Part shown: positions 1 to 5,006 of the stretch, in pieces
How the letters are laid out: each line of letters starts with the position of its first letter
Position numbering within the stretch: the stretch's first letter is position 1
From: an uncultured Paracoccaceae bacterium
GTDB lineage: Bacteria; Pseudomonadota; Alphaproteobacteria; Rhodobacterales; Rhodobacteraceae
Length of the DNA stretch: 5,006 nt
Assembly: GCA_938038825.1 (NCBI GenBank)
Contig: CALHST010000397.1
Coordinates: forward strand, 1 to 5,006
Direction of reading: 5' to 3'
Made by a program: the position numbers and the translations under genes
Notes under the pieces: model-generated
Told to the model about the DNA's origin: nothing
What the model saw: the letters and a program-made list of their open reading frames with translations, nothing else
Databases searched by the model: none

Positions 1-1
1 G

Positions 2-583
2 AACCTGATGTGGGACCAATTCGCCTTGCAAGGTAACGGCTGGCAGGTCGGGCCGGAAAATCCTGTGCTGACCTTAACCCCTGACTGGGAAGGCCCTGCC
101 CCACAAGGCGCAGATCCAGTTATCACAGAACGGCGTGGCGTGGATTTGAACCCCATGAACCCAACAGTACCGGATGATCTATTGCGTTTGTCTGCATTCC
201 TGTGGCCTGACCAACCTGACCGCCTAAAGATGACCCGGGCCGCTGCTGGTTCTGTCCCAGCACCTGTAGACCAAAACGATGCGGTCGCCTGGTTGGAACA
301 CCGATTAAACGACGCACCGACAGGTCACACCCACTTGGTGCAAAACACCATCGCATGGCAGTATTTTCCCGAAGCCATTCAGGCCAAAGGGCGTGCCCTT
401 TTTAAAGCGGCTGGTGCAAAGGCCACGACAACACGCCCCCTTGCATGGCTTCAATTGGAAACCGATGGGGATCAACATGGTTTGGGCGGTGCGGCAATCA
501 CCTTGCAAACATGGCCGGATGGGCAGACACGCGCATTGGGGCGTGCGGATTTTCATGGCCGTTGGGTACGCTGGACGCCGTAG
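2..583 (+). CDS. DUF2332 family protein, C-terminal part (5' end outside window)
   Basis: The reading frame is open from the left edge (codons AAC CTG precede the first ATG at position 8) and stops at TAG 581-583, leaving about 193 visible residues. The first visible residues, NLMWDQFAL, match the end of the 'G-x-S-A-G-L-N-L' stretch that DUF2332 proteins carry in their middle, followed by an aromatic/Asp segment. The ATG at position 8 is therefore an internal methionine, not the start. Further family-like blocks are ERRGVDLNPMNPT (about visible residues 43-55), an 'FLWPDQPDR' block, and 'NTIAWQYFP' in the last third. DUF2332 has no established biochemical role that I can name, and the glycine-rich block alone does not prove a cofactor. 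A serine hydrolase gene follows after 66 bases in the same direction, so an operon is possible. The family call is quite secure; the function is unknown. Confidence 0.87.
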   Translation, partial: NLMWDQFALQGNGWQVGPENPVLTLTPDWEGPAPQGADPVITERRGVDLNPMNPTVPDDLLRLSAFLWPDQPDRLKMTRAAAGSVPAPVDQNDAVAWLEHRLNDAPTGHTHLVQNTIAWQYFPEAIQAKGRALFKAAGAKATTTRPLAWLQLETDGDQHGLGGAAITLQTWPDGQTRALGRADFHGRWVRWTP

Positions 584-649
584 CGTCATGTTTGCCAGTC
601 TGCCAGCTGCATGATTTGCTGCAAGCACCAATGAAAAAGGGGCATTCCT

Positions 650-1819
650 ATGCGCAGTTTCGGAAAATGGTTGGGCCGCATTTTGTTGGTCTTGTTGATC
701 GCAGCCATCTGCGTCGGCCTTTGGAAACGCGAAGAAATCACCCGCCTTTTGGCTGTGAATTCCTTGTTTGACGCAGACAAGATCGTCAACAATTTCAGCA
801 GCATGGACAGCGCTTTTCTTAGCACACCCGTGCCGCGCGGTGACGGCCCTGTTGTGCCTTTGAATACAGGCACTGCAATTGCGCTGCCCAATGATGCGGG
901 GGATTGGGTTCAGGACCGTCAGTTGACGTCTTTGCTGGTTCTGCATCGCGGTCAGATCGTGTTCGAGGAGTATTTCCAAGGCACCAGCCCCGAAGACCGC
1001 AGGATCAGTTGGTCTGTCGCGAAATCCTATCTGTCGGCCCTGTTTGGGGTTTTGCATGCCGAAGGCGCGTTTGGCTCTCTTGATGATCCGGTCGTGCAAT
1101 ATGCACCGATGCTCAGGGGCGGCGCCTATGACACAGCCACCATCCGCAATGTGTTGCAAATGTCTTCGGGCATTACGTTCAACGAAGATTACTTGGACCC
1201 CAAGTCTGACATCAACCGCATGGGGCGAATCTTGGCCTTAGGTGGTACAATGGACGATTTCGCCGCCGGTCTGAACGAAAGTTTTGCACCGCCGGGCCAG
1301 CAGTGGAAATACACCTCGATTGACACCCATGTGCTGGGCATGGTCATTCGCGGCGCGACTGGGCGATCGGTCGCTGATTTGTTGTCAGAAAAAATCCTGT
1401 CCAAACTGGGCATGGAACAGGACGCACTTTACGTCACAGACGGCGTCGGCGTGGCGTTTGTTCTTGGCGGGCTTAACATCACAACCCGCGACTATGCGCG
1501 CTTTGGCCTGATGATCGAACAGGACGGGATGTGGAATGGTGAACAAATTGTGCCCGCAGACTGGATCAAGGAGAGCACAACCGCATCCGCAAAAACAGAG
1601 CCCGGCGCCTATGGTTATGGATATCAATGGTGGATTCCAACAGGGTCTCAGCCCGGCCAGTTCATCGGACGTGGCATTTATGGGCAATACCTCTATATCG
1701 ACCAAGGGCGGGATGTTGTGATCGTCATGACCTCTGCAGATCGCAATTTCCGAGACCCCGGTGTGGATATCGGCAATATTGAGATGTTCCGCACAATCGT
1801 AGAAGGGATTGCACAGTAA
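650..1819 (+). CDS. Membrane-anchored serine hydrolase, beta-lactamase / 6-aminohexanoate-dimer hydrolase (NylB-like) fold
   Basis: This 389-residue protein has a positively charged N-terminus and one hydrophobic segment (about residues 8-24), suggesting an inner-membrane anchor with the catalytic domain in the periplasm. The catalytic motif S-V-A-K (Ser122, Lys125) sits in the context ISWSVAKSYLSAL, typical of the class C beta-lactamase/NylB/EstB superfamily. 'LLQ/LQMSSGI'-type sequence follows at about 169-175. The second motif is Y-T-S (Tyr221-Ser223) rather than the Y-x-N of true AmpC enzymes. The place of the KTG box is taken by G-I-Y-G-Q (about 342-346). These features point to an esterase, amidase or peptide-type hydrolase rather than a beta-lactam resistance enzyme; the natural substrate cannot be read from sequence. 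The start ATG at 650 has an AAGGGG ribosome site at 637-642, 7 bases upstream. The stop codon is one base from the DUF2237 start, so the two genes are very likely co-transcribed. Confidence 0.9.
   Translation: MRSFGKWLGRILLVLLIAAICVGLWKREEITRLLAVNSLFDADKIVNNFSSMDSAFLSTPVPRGDGPVVPLNTGTAIALPNDAGDWVQDRQLTSLLVLHRGQIVFEEYFQGTSPEDRRISWSVAKSYLSALFGVLHAEGAFGSLDDPVVQYAPMLRGGAYDTATIRNVLQMSSGITFNEDYLDPKSDINRMGRILALGGTMDDFAAGLNESFAPPGQQWKYTSIDTHVLGMVIRGATGRSVADLLSEKILSKLGMEQDALYVTDGVGVAFVLGGLNITTRDYARFGLMIEQDGMWNGEQIVPADWIKESTTASAKTEPGAYGYGYQWWIPTGSQPGQFIGRGIYGQYLYIDQGRDVVIVMTSADRNFRDPGVDIGNIEMFRTIVEGIAQ
1801..1808 (+). promoter_or_regulatory. Probable ribosome binding site for the DUF2237 gene
   Basis: AGAAGGGA lies inside the last codons of the serine hydrolase gene. 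It is about 12-13 bases from ATG 1821, longer than the usual 5-9, and only one base or less from the alternative TTG at 1809, which is too close to use it. With the stop at 1817-1819 and the ATG at 1821, ribosomes ending the hydrolase could restart directly, so coupling may matter more than this site. Confidence 0.45.
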
Positions 1820-1820
1820 C

Positions 1821-2204
1821 ATGGAACCTGAAGACAGCGTGAATGTACTGGATGGCCCGCTTGAGGCGTGCTCTTTCGGCCCTGTGACCGGCTTCTTTCG
1901 CGACGGGCATTGCAATACCTGTGCTGCCGATCAGGGAAGCCATACTGTCTGTGCGGTGATGACGGCGGAGTTTCTGGCCTATTCAAAATATGTAGGCAAT
2001 GACTTATCCACACCCCGTCCAGAGTTTAACTTTGCAGGGCTAAACCCCGGCGACAGTTGGTGTTTGTGCGCATCGCGGTTTTTGCAAGCCCATGACGAAG
2101 GCTGTGCGCCGCGTGTGAACTTGGCCGCCACACACAAGCGCGCGTTGGACATCGTTCCTTTGGATATTCTACAGCAACACGGATCAGGACTTGCCTTGGG
2201 ATAA
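1821..2204 (+). CDS. DUF2237 family protein, small and cysteine-rich
   Basis: This 127-residue protein of unknown function matches DUF2237 along its whole length. The blocks are NVLDGPLEAC (8-17), TGFFRDGHC (23-31), GSHTVCAVMT (39-48), a GNDLSTPRPEF block (59-69), GLNPGDSWCLCA (73-84), and a C-terminal ATHKRALDIVPLDIL segment. It has seven cysteines (17, 31, 34, 44, 81, 83, 95). Several of these are family-conserved, which hints at metal binding or a redox role, but that is inference. It has no signal peptide or membrane segment, so it is probably cytosolic. I chose ATG 1821 because family similarity begins a few residues later. An in-frame TTG at 1809 would overlap the hydrolase gene and sit directly on the ribosome site. 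The gene follows the serine hydrolase stop after one base. A strong hairpin begins 18 bases after its stop. Confidence 0.92.
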   Translation: MEPEDSVNVLDGPLEACSFGPVTGFFRDGHCNTCAADQGSHTVCAVMTAEFLAYSKYVGNDLSTPRPEFNFAGLNPGDSWCLCASRFLQAHDEGCAPRVNLAATHKRALDIVPLDILQQHGSGLALG

Positions 2205-2222
2205 GTTCGCCCAAGAGAACAA

Positions 2223-2254
2223 AAAGCCCCGCAAACAATAACGTGTGGGGCTTT
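2223..2254. terminator. Bidirectional Rho-independent terminator between convergent genes
   Basis: The arms 2223-2233 (AAAGCCCCGCA) and 2244-2254 (TGTGGGGCTTT) pair over 11 base pairs, including one G-T wobble, around a 10-base loop. On the - strand the hairpin is followed by a run of five T (opposite the A run at 2221-2225), a good terminator for trpB, which ends at 2283. On the + strand the run is only three T, so it is a weaker terminator for the DUF2237 operon. Its position between two convergent stop codons (2204 and 2283) fits a shared terminator. The 2205-2282 gap holds nothing else I can recognise. Confidence 0.85.
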
Positions 2255-2282
2255 CCGCATCCTGTAGATTAAGATTGAAAGC

Positions 2283-3515
2283 CTAGTCGCCTTCGCCCAT
2301 ATCCATGCCAAGCGCACGTGCCACGGTGAAGATATCTTTGTCTCCACGACCGCACATGTTCATGCACAACAGATGATCCTTGGGCAGGTTTGGTGCGATC
2401 TTCATCACATGTGCCAAGGCGTGGCTGGGTTCCAGTGCAGGAATAATGCCTTCCAATTCGCAACACAGTTGGAACGCTTCCAGCGCTTCAACATCGGTGA
2501 TCGACACATATTGCGCGCGACCGATGTCATGCAGCCACGAATGTTCCGGCCCAATGCCCGGATAATCCAATCCAGCCGAGATCGAGAACCCCTCAAGGAT
2601 TTGACCATCATCATCCTGCAGTAAATAGGTGCGGTTACCATGCAGCACGCCCGGACGACCACCCGTCAAAGACGCGCAATGTTCCATCTTTTCGTTCACA
2701 CCTTTGCCCCCGGCTTCGACGCCAATCACATTGACAGATGCGTCATCCAGGAACGGATAGAACAAACCCATGGCGTTGGACCCACCACCAATGGCGGCGA
2801 TGATCGTATCCGGCAAGCGGCCTTCGGCTTCGTGCATTTGCTCTCTGGTTTCTTTGCCAATGATCGCTTGGAAATCACGCACCATCGCCGGGTACGGGTG
2901 CGGCCCCGCCACTGTACCAATGCAATAGAACGTGTCGCGCACATTGGTCACCCAGTCGCGCAACGCATCATTCATAGCGTCTTTCAACGTTCCCCGGCCC
3001 GACGTCACAGGGATCACTTCTGCACCCAGCAATTTCATGCGGAACACATTGGGGGCCTGACGTTCTACATCATGTGCGCCCATATAGACAACACATTGCA
3101 AACCAAACTTCGCGCAGACTGTCGCCGTAGCCACACCGTGTTGGCCTGCCCCTGTTTCCGCGATGATCCGGGTTTTGCCCATGCGACGCGCCAGAATGAT
3201 CTGCCCCAGCACGTTGTTAATCTTATGCGCACCGGTGTGGTTCAGCTCGTCTCGCTTCATGTAGATTTTTGCGCCGCCCAGATGATCGGTCAGGCGTTCT
3301 GCGTGATACAATGGCGACGGGCGACCCACATAGTGTTTCCACAAGAAGTCCATTTCTGCCCAGAAAGAGTCGTCGGTTTTGGCTTTTTCATATTCAGCCT
3401 CAAGATCAAGGATCAAAGGCATCAACGTCTCAGACACAAAGCGTCCGCCAAATTGGCCAAACCGCCCCTGTTCGTCCGGGCCGTTCATAAAGGAATTAAA
3501 CAGATCGTCCGCCAT
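2283..3515 (-). CDS. trpB: Tryptophan synthase beta chain
   Basis: TrpB catalyses the last step of tryptophan synthesis, joining indole and L-serine with pyridoxal phosphate (PLP), normally in an alpha2-beta2 complex with TrpA in the cytosol. The 410-residue length is normal for the bacterial TrpB1 type. Visible landmarks are the N-terminal GRFGQFGGRFVSETLM (18-33), the PLP lysine Lys98 in HTGAHKINN, the catalytic glutamate Glu120 in ETGAGQHG, and the PLP-phosphate loop GGGSNA (243-248). SISAGLDYPGIGPEH (311-325) and GRGDKDIFTVA near the end complete the set. The residue before GRGDKD is Cys388, where enteric TrpB has the serine that contacts the PLP ring nitrogen; both residues occur in the family. 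ATG 3515 has a GGGAGA site (3521-3526 on the + strand) 5 bases upstream. trpF lies upstream on the same strand but is separated by a surface-protein gene and its terminator. No trpA follows; transcription meets a convergent operon. Confidence 0.98.
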   Translation of the reverse strand: MADDLFNSFMNGPDEQGRFGQFGGRFVSETLMPLILDLEAEYEKAKTDDSFWAEMDFLWKHYVGRPSPLYHAERLTDHLGGAKIYMKRDELNHTGAHKINNVLGQIILARRMGKTRIIAETGAGQHGVATATVCAKFGLQCVVYMGAHDVERQAPNVFRMKLLGAEVIPVTSGRGTLKDAMNDALRDWVTNVRDTFYCIGTVAGPHPYPAMVRDFQAIIGKETREQMHEAEGRLPDTIIAAIGGGSNAMGLFYPFLDDASVNVIGVEAGGKGVNEKMEHCASLTGGRPGVLHGNRTYLLQDDDGQILEGFSISAGLDYPGIGPEHSWLHDIGRAQYVSITDVEALEAFQLCCELEGIIPALEPSHALAHVMKIAPNLPKDHLLCMNMCGRGDKDIFTVARALGMDMGEGD

Positions 3516-3551
3516 CGTACTCTCCCAAAGGTTCAGGCGGGTAAGTCACAC

Positions 3552-3581
3552 AAAAAAAGGGCCAAGCGCAAGCCCAGCCCT
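3552..3581 (-). terminator. Rho-independent terminator of the VPLPA-CTERM gene
   Basis: Read on the - strand, AGGGCTGGGC pairs with GCTTGGCCCT around a TTGC tetraloop (10 pairs, three of them G-T wobbles), followed directly by a seven-T run (A run 3552-3558 on the + strand). It lies 25 bases after the stop of the VPLPA-CTERM gene and only 36 bases before the trpB start. It should stop most transcription coming from trpF and the surface-protein gene. The rest of the 3516-3606 gap holds the trpB ribosome site but no convincing promoter that I can identify. Confidence 0.85.
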
Positions 3582-3606
3582 GATGGAATTCGATGTCTTT
3601 TTGCGC

Positions 3607-4281
3607 TTAGGCCCGTCTGCGCCCCAGCGTAAGCAGCCCAAACGCACCAGCAAGCAAAGGCAGCGATGCCGGAAGCGGCACAACCGAGATCTCACCCGCA
3701 ATTAAAATGCCCTTGGTCCCCAAAGACGCCCGGTTTTCGATATCAAACGTTCCCGTGCCACCAGTGGCGTTCCAACCAAACAAGCGAAACTCGGCATTCG
3801 TGATCGCGTCGAACTGCGTCAGGTCGATAACAGCCGTTGCCGAGCTGTTGCTTGCAACACGTGTGTCCGCAAAGATTTGCGTTTGCGCGGTGATCGCATT
3901 GGTGATCGCATCGCGCAAAATAATGTCCAGCGCGATAGAAACCGGACCCGTAGGTGATCGGTCATACCCAAAGCTCAACGATGTCAGGTCATAGCCAATC
4001 GCGGACTCAAAACCCCAATTTAGGAAGTCACCCGTATTGGACGCCTCTGCCTTGGAACCATCAATGGTCCAACTGCGCGAATTGTATGTTTGAGAATTGC
4101 CCAGAAACGCGTTCAGACCGGACCCACGCGTCAGATCGGCCGATGTAACACCAGCACCCAGCGCATCCGCAGATAGGTCGCCACCCGTAGGAGCGGAGGT
4201 AAAGGCCGCAATTGTCGCGGCGTTCGCGCCAGCTGCCGAAAATGCAGCAAGGGTTAAACTTAAAAGTACACGCTTCATCAT
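3607..4281 (-). CDS. Secreted VPLPA-CTERM sorting domain protein
   Basis: This 224-residue protein has a Sec signal peptide: Lys/Arg near the start, a hydrophobic core, and a likely cleavage after Ala-Asn-Ala (19-21). Its C-terminus is a textbook VPLPA-CTERM sorting signal: VPLPA (201-205), a hydrophobic helix (about 206-220) and the basic tail RRRA (221-224). Such signals are processed at the inner membrane by a dedicated exosortase, which is not in this window. The product is probably released or attached to the cell surface or extracellular matrix. The mature region (22-200) is rich in Ala, Thr, Ser, Gly and Asn with alternating beta-type segments, as is common in PEP-CTERM-like proteins. 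I recognise no enzymatic motif. Two consecutive ATG codons (4281 and 4278) could start it; the AGGAAG site fits the second better. It sits between trpF and trpB, with a hairpin on each side, so it is probably its own transcription unit. Confidence 0.92.
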   Translation of the reverse strand: MMKRVLLSLTLAAFSAAGANAATIAAFTSAPTGGDLSADALGAGVTSADLTRGSGLNAFLGNSQTYNSRSWTIDGSKAEASNTGDFLNWGFESAIGYDLTSLSFGYDRSPTGPVSIALDIILRDAITNAITAQTQIFADTRVASNSSATAVIDLTQFDAITNAEFRLFGWNATGGTGTFDIENRASLGTKGILIAGEISVVPLPASLPLLAGAFGLLTLGRRRA

Positions 4282-4285
4282 ACAG

Positions 4286-4291
4286 CTTCCT
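4286..4291 (-). promoter_or_regulatory. Ribosome binding site bearing on the start of the VPLPA-CTERM gene
   Basis: AGGAAG on the - strand lies 4 bases before ATG 4281 and 7 bases before ATG 4278. The 7-base spacing is the more usual, so translation may begin at the second methionine. The difference is a single residue in the signal peptide and has no effect on the mature protein. Confidence 0.6.
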
Positions 4292-4309
4292 GTTCAGGCC
4301 CCGTTGCAT

Positions 4310-4339
4310 CGCATATCAGTTAATTTTCTGGCAAAACAA
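4310..4339 (-). promoter_or_regulatory. Possible promoter of the VPLPA-CTERM gene (weak)
   Basis: On the - strand TTGTTT (4334-4339) and TATGCG (4310-4315) are separated by an 18-base, A/T-rich spacer and lie about 30-60 bases before the gene start. Both boxes match the sigma-70 consensus only partly. The call rests mainly on position: this is the only A/T-rich gap between the terminator after trpF and the surface-protein gene. An imperfect dyad, GGGAAAATTCCC (4352-4363), lies just upstream and might be a regulator site. Nothing else in the 4282-4402 gap stands out. Confidence 0.25.
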
Positions 4340-4382
4340 TGGAAGAAAATCGGGAAAATTCCCCACAAAACCCCATTCTCGC

Positions 4383-4400
4383 AAAAATGACGCACCGTCA
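4383..4400 (-). terminator. Short hairpin terminator after trpF
   Basis: On the - strand TGACG and CGTCA pair perfectly around a GTG loop (4388-4400), followed by five T (A run 4383-4387 on the + strand). It begins two bases after the trpF stop at 4403. The stem is only 5 pairs, so it may be a partial rather than a complete terminator, but the hairpin plus U-tract layout is typical. Confidence 0.6.
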
Positions 4401-4402
4401 GG

Positions 4403-5006
4403 TTATCCAACCCGCCCCAACGTCTGTTGAACAAAGGCCTGAATAAGGGACGCGCTTTTTTGCCCCGGCGCAGTTTCAACACCAGAAGACACGTCTACTT
4501 GCGTTGCATGTGTCGCTGCGATCGCAGTGGCCACGTTGTCGGGTGTCAAACCCCCAGCCAACATCCATGGGCGTGTCCAAGTCCGTCCCGCAATTAATCG
4601 CCAGTCAAAGCTTAACCCATTGCCCCCCGGCAAATCGGCGTTTTTTGGAGGTTTTGCATCGACCAAGATCTGATCGGCAACGGCTTCGTATTGATCCAGC
4701 TTGAGGAGGTCTTCGGCGTCAGCGACACCCACAGCCTTCATCACCGGCAAACCATAGCGCGTTTTGATCTCACGCACACGTTCCGGGGTTTCCGCCCCAT
4801 GTAATTGTAGAAAATCCAAAGGGACCGTGTCTATCAGCGGATCAAGAAAAGCATCATCCGCATTTACGACCAAAGCGACTTTGGCCAGCCCAAGCGGAGC
4901 ATCCACAGCCAATGCTTGCGCCATCTCCATCGTCACGTGCCGTGGTGATTTTTCGAAAAAGACAAACCCAGCATAGCGCGCACCGGCTTTTGCAGCCGCC
5001 GCAACA
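4403..5006 (-). CDS. trpF: Phosphoribosylanthranilate isomerase (N-terminus outside window)
   Basis: TrpF converts N-(5-phosphoribosyl)anthranilate to the carboxyphenylamino-deoxyribulose phosphate (CdRP) in tryptophan synthesis; it is a cytosolic TIM-barrel enzyme. The frame stays open to the right edge, giving about 201 residues of a family usually 205-220 long. Only the first strand, with the KICG motif and its catalytic cysteine, is missing. The visible N-terminal block, AGFVFFEKSPRHV, is a family hallmark and shows that the GTG codon at 4934-4936 is internal, not the start. Later landmarks are LQLHGAE, the ILVDAKPP strand whose Asp (codon 4658-4660) is the expected general acid, and LAGGLTPDNV and VDVSSGVE, which form the phosphate-binding end of the barrel. 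Nothing looks damaged. In many relatives trpB follows closely on the same strand; here a VPLPA-CTERM gene lies between, and a small hairpin follows the trpF stop. Confidence 0.97.
   Translation of the reverse strand, partial: VAAAAKAGARYAGFVFFEKSPRHVTMEMAQALAVDAPLGLAKVALVVNADDAFLDPLIDTVPLDFLQLHGAETPERVREIKTRYGLPVMKAVGVADAEDLLKLDQYEAVADQILVDAKPPKNADLPGGNGLSFDWRLIAGRTWTRPWMLAGGLTPDNVATAIAATHATQVDVSSGVETAPGQKSASLIQAFVQQTLGRVG

Noticed and set aside
584..649. Possible promoter between the DUF2332 and serine hydrolase genes
   Set aside because: The 66-base gap shows only the hydrolase ribosome site and a small GCCAG direct repeat; I could not find a credible -35/-10 pair.
305..1159. A 284-codon open frame on the - strand across the DUF2332 and serine hydrolase genes
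   Set aside because: It spans the end of one well-supported gene and the start of another on the opposite strand, with no recognisable motif; it is a shadow frame.
1809..1820. TTG at 1809 as the start of the DUF2237 gene
   Set aside because: It would overlap the hydrolase stop and sit directly on the ribosome-like site, and family similarity does not need the four extra residues; ATG 1821 fits better.
2157..2182. A 26-base stretch in the DUF2237 gene matching 21 of 26 bases of the trpF coding strand at 4797-4822 (both encode VPLD-x-LQ-x-HG)
   Set aside because: The two segments are in unrelated families that each conserve a similar short peptide, and similarity stops at its edges; chance convergence is more likely than a repeat or gene conversion.
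2640..3632. A long open frame (330 codons) on the + strand opposite trpB
   Set aside because: It lies almost wholly antisense to the unmistakable trpB gene, its product resembles nothing I recognise and is rich in His, Arg and Cys, as expected for a shadow frame of G+C-biased coding sequence.
4934..4936. GTG as the start of trpF
   Set aside because: The frame continues upstream to the window edge and encodes the family hallmark GFVFFEKSPRHV, so the true start lies outside the window.

Overview
The window looks like a chromosomal segment of an alphaproteobacterium, most likely of the Rhodobacterales/Roseobacter group. The grounds are moderate G+C coding sequence, TrpB and TrpF of alphaproteobacterial type, DUF2332 and DUF2237 proteins, and a VPLPA-CTERM surface protein, a sorting class known mainly from that group. 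The taxonomic call is inference from protein character, not from a marker gene.

Left half, + strand (2-2204): three genes run in the same direction. They are the C-terminal part of a DUF2332 protein cut by the left edge, a membrane-anchored serine hydrolase of the beta-lactamase/6-aminohexanoate-dimer hydrolase (NylB-like) fold, and a small cysteine-rich DUF2237 protein. The last two are separated by a single base and are probably co-transcribed and translationally coupled. A strong hairpin at 2223-2254 lies between this cluster and the convergent trpB and probably terminates both directions.

Right half, - strand (2283-5006): reading from the right edge, the order is trpF (phosphoribosylanthranilate isomerase, N-terminus outside the window), a secreted VPLPA-CTERM protein, then trpB (tryptophan synthase beta chain). 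TrpF and TrpB act in the same pathway, at the isomerase step and the final step of tryptophan synthesis. A surface-protein gene with its own upstream gap and its own strong terminator sits between them. There is also a hairpin with a U-tract directly after trpF. trpB is therefore probably not simply read through from trpF. No trpA follows trpB here.

All intergenic gaps are short (1 to about 120 bases). I saw no RNA genes, insertion sequences, CRISPR arrays or phage genes. I found no convincing undescribed system. The most notable feature is the interrupted trpF-trpB arrangement and its terminators.
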